Source: Legionellaceae bacterium | GTDB lineage: Bacteria > Pseudomonadota > Gammaproteobacteria > Legionellales > Legionellaceae | DNA: 64,000 bases | Assembly (NCBI GenBank): GCA_029212505.1 | Contig: JARGOS010000001.1 | Coordinates: 62,001-126,000, forward strand | Reading direction: 5' to 3' | Part shown: one piece after another, positions 1 to 7,892 of the stretch | Position numbering within the stretch: position 1 is the stretch's first letter | Layout of the letters: each line of letters starts with the position of its first letter | Notes under the pieces: model-generated | What the model was told of the DNA's origin: nothing | Seen by the model: only the letters and a program-made list of their open reading frames with translations | The model's database searches: none | Made by a program: the position numbers and the translations under genes

Positions 1-824
1 AAGTGCGTGAGGTGGAGGGGTTGGATTGGTGCGATAAAGTGATTGATATTGATCAGAGCCCCATTGGGCGCACGCCACGTTCGAATCCTGCGACTTATAC
101 AGGCCTCTTTACACCTATTCGTGAATTATTTGCAGCCACGCCCGAGGGTCGCGCTCGTGGTTATCGAGCCGGGCGTTTTAGCTTTAATGTCCGTGGTGGT
201 CGCTGTGAGGCTTGTCAGGGTGATGGTTTAGTCAAAGTAGAAATGCACTTTTTACCCGATTCATATGTGTTGTGTGACGTGTGTCGCGGTAAGCGTTACA
301 ACCGAGAAACGCTTGATGTGCAGTACAAAGGTAAAAATATTCACGAAGTCCTGAACATGACGATTGAAGAAGCACGTGATTTTTTTGATGCCGTACCTGT
401 TTTAGCACGCAAGTGCCAAACGTTGATTGACGTGGGGCTTTCGTATGTACATTTAGGTCAAAGCGCGACGACGCTATCAGGCGGCGAGGCGCAGCGCATG
501 AAGCTTGCGCGTGAACTCTCCAAGCGTGGTACGGGTGAGACGTTGTATATTTTAGATGAGCCGACGACGGGGCTGCATTTTCATGACACCAAGCAGCTTT
601 TACAGGTTTTATTTAGATTGCGTGATCAAGGTAATACGATTGTCGTGATTGAGCATAATTTAGATGTGATCAAAACCGCGGATTGGTTGATTGATTTAGG
701 GCCCGAAGGCGGTAATCGTGGGGGTGAAGTGCTGGCCGAAGGCACGCCTGAAACCGTTGCGGCTTGCGCGCATTCGTATACCGGGCAGTTTTTAGCTGAG
801 CTTTTGAATGAGTCACGAAAGTAA
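1..824 (+). CDS. uvrA: UvrA, excinuclease ABC subunit A (C-terminal part, cut by window edge)
   Basis: This is the last ~273 residues of the damage-recognition ATPase of nucleotide excision repair, which loads UvrB on damaged DNA. The frame is open to the left edge, so the true start lies outside the window and the GTG at position 3 is internal. Visible are the C-terminal zinc module (Cys68 and Cys71, then Cys91 and Cys94 in window numbering), the second ABC signature [12 protein letters not shown] (~158-169) and a Walker B with LDEPTTGL (~184-191). All match canonical UvrA. The gene ends 90 bp before the next reading frame. Identification is secure; only the first part of the protein cannot be assessed. 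Confidence 0.98.
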   Translation, partial: VREVEGLDWCDKVIDIDQSPIGRTPRSNPATYTGLFTPIRELFAATPEGRARGYRAGRFSFNVRGGRCEACQGDGLVKVEMHFLPDSYVLCDVCRGKRYNRETLDVQYKGKNIHEVLNMTIEEARDFFDAVPVLARKCQTLIDVGLSYVHLGQSATTLSGGEAQRMKLARELSKRGTGETLYILDEPTTGLHFHDTKQLLQVLFRLRDQGNTIVVIEHNLDVIKTADWLIDLGPEGGNRGGEVLAEGTPETVAACAHSYTGQFLAELLNESRK

Positions 825-914
825 GCCAAAAAGCTAGTAAACAAACTGCTATTGATGTTTTTTTTTATTTTATGTTAAAATATAGCGCATTATATTTTGG
901 TGAAAAACAATCAA

Positions 915-2162
915 ATGCCTATATATCTAACATTGGAACAAAAAAACATCATGCTTGATTGTTTTCATCGGCCGAGCGCTTACACACAGGGCGCATGGCC
1001 GGTCGATCGAGCATTGCCGATGGGGACTAAATTAAAGTGCCAGTATAATCGAGCGATATTTCATATTCCGAAAGAACCAAAAGAAAATTATGAATTTCAA
1101 GTTTTAGAGTTTGATCTTACGTTACCAGGAGCGAAACATACTTGTTCGGCAACCCTGGGTGATGGCCAAATTTTTTTTCATAGCTCGAAGTCTTTTGATG
1201 TAAATGTAGATTTAGATTCGATGCCTGAAGCTAGGCGACACTCATGGTATGCGCCACCTCCTGAACGTGGAGAAAGTTCAGAAGATAAGGCATATAGGCA
1301 GGAAGAGAACCAAGAATTTTTATTTAGCAAAGGCATAGCGCTTGGTTATGATGTGTATTTTCGGGTGAGAGGAAATGCTTTCGAAAAAGTTGTGAAGCGT
1401 GTTGAAAATCATCCGTGTGAAAAAGGTTTTTTAAAGAGCGTCAAGCATCCAAATAAAGGGTATGTTGAAACACAGATGAGAGGTTACCAGGTTGCGCCTC
1501 ACCTTTATTTTTTTCCACCGGTTATTAAACAAGCTCGCCGTGGTTATAAGAAAGTCGAATTCTTGAAAGATATGGGTGAGAATTTAGCTGACTATATCGA
1601 TCGGAAGTGTAGAACACAGGGTGACTTATCGCTTGAGCTAAAAGAGGCTTTGATACAAGAGGTACTTTCGCAATATTTAGAACAGTTAGCCAATAAAAAT
1701 ATTATTCATACAGATATCAAGTTGATGAATGTTTGTATTCGTGAGTGCGTAGATAGTAACCGATCTTTTGATATCACGTTTATTGATTTTGATGATGCAT
1801 TTATAAGTTCATCCGGGGTGAATGACGGTAGCTCACCCATTGAGGCAGGTGGGAGTCCGGGTTCAATAGCGCCAGAACTTTTTACAACGCCTCTGACAGC
1901 TCAAGAGCAACGAACGCTTTATCTAGCCGACCCTGGGGCTTATGAGCAACGTTTGAAGCCTGATTATGCAATGGGCTTTTGTCAAAAAACAGACATTTAT
2001 TCACTCGGCGTTATGTTAAAGCAGATAGGGGTTGCTGAACAGAGCCGTTATCATCAGCTGATTAACATGATGTTAAACGTCAACCCTGAAGAGAGGGCTA
2101 CTGTGAACGATATTCGACAGCTGCTCGATGAGCCTATGTCGTTGTGTCGCAAGGTACTTTAG
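915..2162 (+). CDS. Divergent eukaryotic-like protein kinase (effector candidate)
   Basis: A 415-residue protein whose C-terminal half has a degenerate protein-kinase layout: a catalytic-loop-like HTDIKLMNV (~265-273, Asp, Lys and Asn of HxDxKxxN kept), IDFDDAF in the DFG position (~290), APE (~319-321) and a helix-F-like DIYSLGV (~360). I cannot place a clear glycine-rich loop or the VAIK lysine in the N-terminal half, so activity is uncertain. The frame opens earlier at TTG 897 and GTG 900, but ATG 915 is the first good start; no strong ribosome site is visible for any of them. Kinase-like proteins of this kind are typical translocated effectors in Legionella and Coxiella. That role is inferred from family habit, not from a secretion signal. 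Confidence 0.72.
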   Translation: MPIYLTLEQKNIMLDCFHRPSAYTQGAWPVDRALPMGTKLKCQYNRAIFHIPKEPKENYEFQVLEFDLTLPGAKHTCSATLGDGQIFFHSSKSFDVNVDLDSMPEARRHSWYAPPPERGESSEDKAYRQEENQEFLFSKGIALGYDVYFRVRGNAFEKVVKRVENHPCEKGFLKSVKHPNKGYVETQMRGYQVAPHLYFFPPVIKQARRGYKKVEFLKDMGENLADYIDRKCRTQGDLSLELKEALIQEVLSQYLEQLANKNIIHTDIKLMNVCIRECVDSNRSFDITFIDFDDAFISSSGVNDGSSPIEAGGSPGSIAPELFTTPLTAQEQRTLYLADPGAYEQRLKPDYAMGFCQKTDIYSLGVMLKQIGVAEQSRYHQLINMMLNVNPEERATVNDIRQLLDEPMSLCRKVL

Positions 2163-2180
2163 CCGGTAACTTGATATTGG

Positions 2181-2286
2181 TTTAAAGTTAGCATGAAGTG
2201 TTGTATACTTCGCTGCCCTGCTTGTTCCAAGAAGGGAGAACTTCGCCTGGTCGCAAGGCGAGGGGATTAATTTTTTGGAGATTATT
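2181..2286 (+). promoter_or_regulatory. Probable promoter and structured leader of rplY
   Basis: A TATACT -10 hexamer at 2204-2209 has a weak TTTAAA -35 seventeen bases upstream (2181-2186). The transcript would carry a leader of about 70 nt with a hairpin (stem TCGCCT at 2243-2248 pairing with AGGCGA at 2256-2261), then TTAATTTTTT and the ribosome site GGAG at 2277-2280. The T-run follows the stem after a gap, so it resembles but does not fit a standard attenuator. Confidence 0.4.
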
Positions 2287-2985
2287 ATGTCAACAACCAT
2301 GACCTTAGAAGCCGAAACACGCGAATGTATCGGGAAAGGTGCGAGCCGCCGCCTACGTCGTCTTGATGAAAAAGTGCCAGGTGTCGTGTACGGTGGAAAA
2401 AAGCCACCTCAAGCGGTTCAATTGTTACAACGCCACGTGGCGAAGTTCTTAGAGTCTGAAAGTGTTTATTCAAGCGTGTTTGAACTGATTCTTGATGGTA
2501 AAAAAGAGCGCGTGATTTTAAAAGATTTACAACATCATCCTTATAAAAACATGGTCTTGCACATGGATTTACAACGCGTTTCAGCCAAAGATGTTTTGGT
2601 TAAGACCGTACCGTTGCACTTCATTAACGAAGAAAATGCTCCTGGTGTTAAAGAAGGTGGCGTGGTTAATCATACCATGACGCAAGTCGAAATTCGTTGT
2701 GAAGCACGTGCTTTACCTGAGTTTATCGAAGTTGACTTGGCTAACTTGGCGATGAATGACATTATTCATTTGTCACAAATTAAGTTGCCCAAAGGCGTTG
2801 AGTTATCGATTGACCCAACCACCGGTGATCACGATCATCCGGTTGTGAGCGTGCATAAAGCACACGTTGAAGTCGAACCTGAGCCAGAAGAAGCGGTTGA
2901 AGCTGAGTCTAAAGAAGATGATGTCGAAAGCGCAAGTGCTTCTGATGCTGATGAGTCTTCAGCTGACGAAAAACCTGCTGAGTAA
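2287..2985 (+). CDS. rplY: 50S ribosomal protein L25 (CTC/TL5 type)
   Basis: Binds 5S rRNA in the large ribosomal subunit. The 232-aa length is the long general-stress-protein (CTC) form: an N-terminal L25 domain (~1-90), a C-terminal TL5 beta domain (~95-185, including the conserved NEENAPGVKEGG) and an acidic tail (~190-232) rich in Glu, Asp and Ser. The start is ATG 2287 because GGAG sits six bases upstream; an in-frame TTG at 2275 lies before that site and is unlikely. pth and ychF follow on the same strand, the common gammaproteobacterial order rplY-pth-ychF. Confidence 0.96.
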   Translation: MSTTMTLEAETRECIGKGASRRLRRLDEKVPGVVYGGKKPPQAVQLLQRHVAKFLESESVYSSVFELILDGKKERVILKDLQHHPYKNMVLHMDLQRVSAKDVLVKTVPLHFINEENAPGVKEGGVVNHTMTQVEIRCEARALPEFIEVDLANLAMNDIIHLSQIKLPKGVELSIDPTTGDHDHPVVSVHKAHVEVEPEPEEAVEAESKEDDVESASASDADESSADEKPAE

Positions 2986-3006
2986 TGATTTTTGGTTTAG
3001 CGTGAT

Positions 3007-3582
3007 ATGACCATTAAACTCATTGTTGGGTTACAAAATCCTGGTGCTTCGTATGAGCCAACACGCCATAATGCTGGCGGGTGGTTTGTGCGGGCACTTG
3101 CTGATAGCTGTGGCGCAGAATTTCGTGCGCATAAATTATTTCATGGTGATGTTGCATCCATTCATCTTGATGGACATGCATGCCATCTGTTATTGCCGAC
3201 CACATGGATGAATCAAAGCGGTCGAGCTGTTCGGGCACTGTGCCAGTTTTATCGTATTGCTCCAGAGCATGTTCTTATTGCTCATGATGAATTAGATTTG
3301 CCTCCGGGTGTTGTTCGTTTCAAAACGGGTGGCGGTCATGGCGGTCATAACGGCTTACGTGATTTAATTGCCAATTTACAGGGGCCTGGTTTTCAGCGTT
3401 TGCGTCTTGGTATTGGGCATCCTGGTTCTAAAGATTTAGTTTTAAATTATGTGCTCGGAAAGCCATCCTCATCGGATAAGCAAGCGATTCATCGCGCCAT
3501 TGGGCATGCGATAGATGTCATGCCTAAGTTGTTGGACGGTCAGTTTTCAGCCGCTATGAATGTTTTACATAGCGATAAGTAA
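3007..3582 (+). CDS. pth: Peptidyl-tRNA hydrolase
   Basis: Releases peptides from peptidyl-tRNAs that drop off the ribosome. The 191-aa protein has all the usual catalytic elements: Asn11 and the catalytic His21 in LQNPGASYEPTRHNAGGW, the WMNQSG loop (Asn69), Asp94 in HDELDLPPG, and the glycine-rich GGGHGGHNGLRD segment (Asn115). Length is normal for bacterial Pth. It begins 21 bp after rplY, so the two are probably co-transcribed; its own ribosome site is weak. Confidence 0.97.
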   Translation: MTIKLIVGLQNPGASYEPTRHNAGGWFVRALADSCGAEFRAHKLFHGDVASIHLDGHACHLLLPTTWMNQSGRAVRALCQFYRIAPEHVLIAHDELDLPPGVVRFKTGGGHGGHNGLRDLIANLQGPGFQRLRLGIGHPGSKDLVLNYVLGKPSSSDKQAIHRAIGHAIDVMPKLLDGQFSAAMNVLHSDK

Positions 3583-3626
3583 AGTTCAATATTAATTTTA
3601 GTATCCATTATTAAGAGGAAAAAGCC

Positions 3627-4718
3627 ATGGGCGTACAATGCGGAATCGTGGGCTTGCCAAACGTTGGTAAATCAACCTTATTCAATGCAATAACAAAAGC
3701 AGGCATCGAAGCTTCAAATTACCCGTTTTGTACCATTGATCCTCATGTCGGTATGGTGACCGTTCCAGATAAACGGATTGATGCTATCGCTAAACTTGTC
3801 TCGCCTGAGCGTGTGGTTCCTGCGGTGATGGAGTTTGTGGATATTGCCGGTTTGGTCGAAGGCGCCTCACGTGGTGAAGGCTTAGGTAATAAATTCTTAG
3901 CCAATATTCGAGAAACTGACGCCATCTTACATGTCGTGCGTTGTTTTGAAGAAGAGAATATCGTTCACGTTAAAGGTCAAATTAATCCAGCCGATGACAT
4001 CGAAACCATCAATACCGAGCTTGCCTTGGCCGATCTTGAGACGGTCGAAAAAGCCATTCAAAAAATAGCTAAGAACAGCCGAAGTGGTGATAAAGAAGCG
4101 TTGGCCGAAAAAGAAGATCTCGAGCGCATTAAAGCCCATTTGGATGCCGGTGAGCAGGTGCGAAGCTTGTCTGATTTGTCTGACGTGATGTATTTATGCA
4201 AACGCTTTGGTTTATTAACTTCAAAGCCTTTGCTGTATGTTGCGAACGTTGATGATGATGCGGCATCATGTTCTGAAGCGCTTGAGCAAGTGCGAGCCAT
4301 TGCTGCACGCGAAGGGGCGGCTGTCTTGCCTTTATCGCTTGCGACAGAAGCTGATCTATCTGAGATGACAGAAGAAGAGCAAGCTGAGTTTATGGCAGAA
4401 TTAGGGCTTGAAGAGCCTGGCTTACATCAAGTGATTCGTGCGAGTTATGCCTTGCTGGGGTTAGAAACGTATTTTACCGCGGGTGTTAAAGAAGTACGTG
4501 CTTGGACCATTCATGCGGGTGCTACGGCGCCCGAGGCGGCCGGTGTGATTCATACCGATTTCGAAAAAGGTTTTATTCGTGCAGAAGTTACAGCTTATGA
4601 TGATTTTATTCAATATCAAGGCGAGCAAGGCGCAAAAGCAGCGGGTAAATTACGGCTAGAAGGTAAAACCTATGTGATGCACGATGGTGATGTGGTACAT
4701 TTTTTATTTAATGTCTAA
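3627..4718 (+). CDS. ychF: Redox-regulated ATPase YchF (Obg family)
   Basis: A translation-associated P-loop NTPase that prefers ATP and binds the ribosome. The 363-aa protein has the P-loop GLPNVGKST (~9-17), switch elements ([16 protein letters not shown]), and ANVDD where GTPases carry NKxD, the change that explains ATP preference in this family. A coiled-coil insertion follows (~130-170), and the C-terminal TGS domain ends in [17 protein letters not shown]. An AGAGGA ribosome site lies just before the ATG. It closes the rplY-pth-ychF group. Confidence 0.97.
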   Translation: MGVQCGIVGLPNVGKSTLFNAITKAGIEASNYPFCTIDPHVGMVTVPDKRIDAIAKLVSPERVVPAVMEFVDIAGLVEGASRGEGLGNKFLANIRETDAILHVVRCFEEENIVHVKGQINPADDIETINTELALADLETVEKAIQKIAKNSRSGDKEALAEKEDLERIKAHLDAGEQVRSLSDLSDVMYLCKRFGLLTSKPLLYVANVDDDAASCSEALEQVRAIAAREGAAVLPLSLATEADLSEMTEEEQAEFMAELGLEEPGLHQVIRASYALLGLETYFTAGVKEVRAWTIHAGATAPEAAGVIHTDFEKGFIRAEVTAYDDFIQYQGEQGAKAAGKLRLEGKTYVMHDGDVVHFLFNV

Positions 4719-4733
4719 ATATGTTTAAAAACC

Positions 4734-4925
4734 ATGAATAATTATCATCAACAAAACATTATTTGCCCCATGTGTCATAAACCAAACACATGGAAGCCTG
4801 AGAATGCATTCAGACCCTTCTGTTCCGACCGCTGTAAGCTGATTGATTTAGGTGAGTGGGCGAGTGAAAGTCGAAAAATTCCAGGTCCTCTTCTTGACGT
4901 CGAAGACCTGGATGAAAGCATGTAG
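4734..4925 (+). CDS. yacG: DNA gyrase inhibitor / zinc protein YacG
   Basis: A 63-residue protein with the YacG zinc site: Cys11-x2-Cys14 and Cys30-x3-Cys34 in the context [17 protein letters not shown]. In E. coli this small protein binds GyrB and inhibits gyrase. It starts 15 bp after ychF. In many relatives yacG sits with coaE and pilD instead, so the position here is somewhat unusual. Confidence 0.9.
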   Translation: MNNYHQQNIICPMCHKPNTWKPENAFRPFCSDRCKLIDLGEWASESRKIPGPLLDVEDLDESM

Positions 4926-4948
4926 GATGTGCGTGTTTGTTCGGTGAA

Positions 4949-5371
4949 TTAATATTGCTCGAGTAAATAACCCAGTAAATCTTTAGACGTCACTAAGCCT
5001 ACTAATTCGTGTTCAGCATTAACAATCGGCAAGCTGTTAAAGCTGCTTGTTGTCAGGATTTCAACGGCTGTTCTCACCGTATCGTCTTCAGATAAAACCG
5101 TTAGATCATGTGTCATAATCTTTTCAATCGTTACGGTATGATCAAGTGCGGCATTTTCTTCGCGTTCATCTGTTTTATAACTATTGCTATACGAATATTT
5201 TAATATATCAATGCGGCTCAGCATGCCTTTTAATTTTGCGCCTTCCAAAACAGGAATATGATTGACGCTCAAGCTTTCCATTTTTTGTTTAGCAACAGAA
5301 AAAAGATCGGTGATATTCACACTCACAACATTTTTGGTCATGATGTTTTTAATGGCTTCATTTTTTTTCAT
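4949..5371 (-). CDS. CBS-domain pair protein
   Basis: A 140-residue stand-alone Bateman module: CBS repeat one at ~8-62 (IMTKNVVSVN...SRIDILKYS) and repeat two at ~82-138 (IMTHDLTVLSEDDTVRTA...LVGLVTSKDLLGYL). Such proteins bind adenine nucleotides and regulate partners. No catalytic or DNA-binding domain is attached, so the partner is unknown. It converges with yacG (23 bp apart) and lies downstream of the outer-membrane gene on the same strand, separated by 29 bp. Confidence 0.85.
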   Translation of the reverse strand: MKKNEAIKNIMTKNVVSVNITDLFSVAKQKMESLSVNHIPVLEGAKLKGMLSRIDILKYSYSNSYKTDEREENAALDHTVTIEKIMTHDLTVLSEDDTVRTAVEILTTSSFNSLPIVNAEHELVGLVTSKDLLGYLLEQY

Positions 5372-5400
5372 GGTACAGTCCTTTTTTGATATGATTTAAT

Positions 5401-6516
5401 CTATTTTAGATACGTTAGGTTCAACAGTAAAGTTTGAACGTAGAGATGGTTAAGAAAGGGGGCTGCGTTGGTTTCTTGACCGGGTGCTGATGCTAAGCCA
5501 CTTTTACCCCAGTCAAAAAACTCATAGCCGAGACCGATGTGGGTATGTGGATTGATTTCCTTTTGAATACCCGCGCCGACTGAATAACTCAAGGCAACAA
5601 CGGTTTTATCTTTGAAATTGGGATTAGCTACAATATCAGAGCTTTTAGGGGAGTTTTGAAAGCTAAACGCATGATTAAAACCCGCGGCAAGACTGGCTGT
5701 CATGTACGGTTTAAATTGCTGGGTGAAGACGTATTGATCAAGCAACCATTTGGTGCGAAGCCCTGTTCTAATTTGATTGATATTATAGCTATAGCTCATA
5801 TTATTAAATTCGGGGTCGGCGAGCTGCCAAACATCACCTTTAATGCGCGCCATGCCAGCAGCACTCACGAGCACGCCCCATTGGGTTTGGATGGGTAGGG
5901 TGGATAATGTTTCCTGAAAGCTTATTGGGTTGAGGACGAACATTTTTCTCTGTAAACCGAGAAAAACTTCCCCCATACCTAAGGTTTGTGTTTTAGCGTG
6001 ATTACGATAAGTATTAGGACCGTTAGGTTCTAACGTCAGGGTTTGCGTTTTTCCTGGCGAACTCCATCCAGGACCACCACTGACCATGACAAGTGGTTGT
6101 TTGACATGCTCTTTTGGGAGCATCGGTGTTGGTATCGGATGGTTGCTTAAGACCGTTGTTGAGGGTTGTTTTTCTAATAACGCACGACTTGCTGCCACGA
6201 CGCTTTGTGTATCTGTAAATGGCCCCATAAATACAATGTAAGGGACGTTTTTCTCAGGTTGATAAGCAAGGTGAACGCTTTTTTTTGTACGCTCTTGCAT
6301 GCGGGCTTGGTGCTTTAATGCATTTTGTTTGTTTTTAAAGGCACCTAAGTTAAGCGTATAGTGTGTGTCTTGAGTTAAGTTGGGTTGCTCGTTGAGTTGC
6401 GCGCCTTTTGCTGGGCCGTAGACCTGAATTTCGCGAATGCTCGAAGCATGTGCTGCATTTATCCAAGCGAATGAACCCAATAAAAAACTTGTTAACCAGG
6501 CATGATAACGTTTCAT
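5401..6516 (-). CDS. SPOR-like plus outer-membrane beta-barrel protein
   Basis: A 371-aa exported protein with a clear signal peptide (~1-24, ending AAHA). Residues ~50-120 resemble a SPOR fold (YTLNLGAFKNKQNALKHQARM ... YIVFMGPFTD), a peptidoglycan-binding domain. The C-terminal ~200 residues have alternating strands and glycine/aromatic girdles typical of an 8-stranded porin-like barrel (GLGYEFFDWGKSGL). Legionellales carry many such barrels of unknown substrate. The ATG overlaps the stop of the upstream gene as ATGA, so translation of the two is probably coupled. Function beyond surface localisation cannot be assigned. Confidence 0.7.
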   Translation of the reverse strand: MKRYHAWLTSFLLGSFAWINAAHASSIREIQVYGPAKGAQLNEQPNLTQDTHYTLNLGAFKNKQNALKHQARMQERTKKSVHLAYQPEKNVPYIVFMGPFTDTQSVVAASRALLEKQPSTTVLSNHPIPTPMLPKEHVKQPLVMVSGGPGWSSPGKTQTLTLEPNGPNTYRNHAKTQTLGMGEVFLGLQRKMFVLNPISFQETLSTLPIQTQWGVLVSAAGMARIKGDVWQLADPEFNNMSYSYNINQIRTGLRTKWLLDQYVFTQQFKPYMTASLAAGFNHAFSFQNSPKSSDIVANPNFKDKTVVALSYSVGAGIQKEINPHTHIGLGYEFFDWGKSGLASAPGQETNAAPFLNHLYVQTLLLNLTYLK

Positions 6517-7808
6517 GGTAAGCTTTCTTCTTCGGCAAGAATAAAACCCGAGCCATTCGTCGAGGAAAAGCCGGAGCCTGTACTAGCACAGCTTACAACG
6601 CTCGCATCATTGTCATTGATAGTGCATTGAGCGAGTCTGGGGATCGTGGGCGAGGATTGGCTTAAACTGTTTGTGATGTATAAATAATTATTGAAGCTTG
6701 TAATAGATGAGGAGGCAATAATGTCAAGTTGATTGCTATCAAAACAATCAATTAAACTGCCATCAACATCAATTTTACACGTTTTAATTGTGTTAGTTAC
6801 GAATCTTATAATGTAGGCATATGAAGTGCCAGCTATCTCGGAAATCGCAGCACCAACAACTCGATTACCGATGGTGGACGAAGGTGTGCATGTGCCTAGA
6901 TTTCCGGTTAAAGAGTCCACGGGACAAACCGCTATGTTGTTATTGTTTGGAAGATAGGCATAACCATGAGCCATAGCAAGATTTAACGGCGAGGTATTTG
7001 TTGCCAGGGTACCCGTCTTTTCGCAATTAGATAGACCGCCGGTTTCTGGGTTAATTGCGCATTTCGTGAGTGTTGTTTCGCCCTCATTAACCGTATAAAA
7101 ATAATCGTTATGAACATAGGCTGCTATGGGCTTTGCGAAAGTACTGCCATCGCCATTATCAAATAGACATGTCATGGTTGCTAAATTTGTATCTAACGTG
7201 CATACAGTTATCGCGTTTCTATTTTTTGTAGTAGTATACACATATTTGTTATTATAAACGGCAATTCCCACAGGTGATGCAAGGGTTCCATCATAAAATT
7301 CTTTACAATTCTCTGCAGAACCTGAAGAACTCAGTTCGCAATATGAAATATAATCTCCTGCACCATTGGCGACTAAAATATATTGGCGCTGGATGGGAGG
7401 CGTGGGTTCTTGAACGTCTATTTTAAGCAGGTCTTGTGATGTGGGAAGAGAGCAGAAAAAAGGTGATTGTGTTTTACAAATTTCAGGGCCTCTTATTGTT
7501 TTTGAAGAGGTAATTTTACTGCCGTCAACCACCAGCGATAAAAGACAAGATGCGTTAGGGCTCAGCGTAAAGGGATTGCCACAAGAACCCGATTGAACGG
7601 TTTGTGTGATGCCAAAACTGTTTTGTAAGCTTAAGCTTTGTGTTTGTTGGGTTTGGTTTTGTACGTGATAATTGATGGTAGCTGTTGAATTGCGGGTAAC
7701 TTGAACGGTGGATGATGTTTCTGGGGTAATGGAATATAACGCCTTTGAAGCAAATACGGCCTGATTGAGTAACAGCAACATGAAGCCTATTTTTTGATTC
7801 CGATTCAT
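6513..7808 (-). CDS. Secreted repeat protein, probable cysteine-rich beta-propeller
   Basis: A 431-aa exported protein (signal peptide ~1-20). After an N-terminal domain (~25-110) that resembles bacterial surface cap modules (NSFGITQTVQSGSCGNPFTL), residues ~145-430 hold about six repeats of ~45-50 residues. Each has an aromatic strand (KYVYTTTKN, DYFYTVNEG, HGYAYLPNN, NYLYITNSL) followed by VxxC and a second Cys about a dozen residues on. This resembles YVTN-type beta-propellers with a Cys pair per blade. It is first in a two-gene operon with the downstream barrel protein (ATGA overlap), suggesting the two act together at the cell surface. Confidence 0.65.
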   Translation of the reverse strand: MNRNQKIGFMLLLLNQAVFASKALYSITPETSSTVQVTRNSTATINYHVQNQTQQTQSLSLQNSFGITQTVQSGSCGNPFTLSPNASCLLSLVVDGSKITSSKTIRGPEICKTQSPFFCSLPTSQDLLKIDVQEPTPPIQRQYILVANGAGDYISYCELSSSGSAENCKEFYDGTLASPVGIAVYNNKYVYTTTKNRNAITVCTLDTNLATMTCLFDNGDGSTFAKPIAAYVHNDYFYTVNEGETTLTKCAINPETGGLSNCEKTGTLATNTSPLNLAMAHGYAYLPNNNNIAVCPVDSLTGNLGTCTPSSTIGNRVVGAAISEIAGTSYAYIIRFVTNTIKTCKIDVDGSLIDCFDSNQLDIIASSSITSFNNYLYITNSLSQSSPTIPRLAQCTINDNDASVVSCASTGSGFSSTNGSGFILAEEESLP

Positions 7809-7892
7809 TATCTATCCATGTGTATGGCATTTAAATACATTGAGTGCTTCTACGCTAGAATAAACGTATGCGTTTGTCAAATATATTATGCA

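Noticed and set aside
61-120. tRNA-like GTTCGAATC at ~79-87
   Set aside because: Lies inside the uvrA coding frame and has no cloverleaf arms around it.
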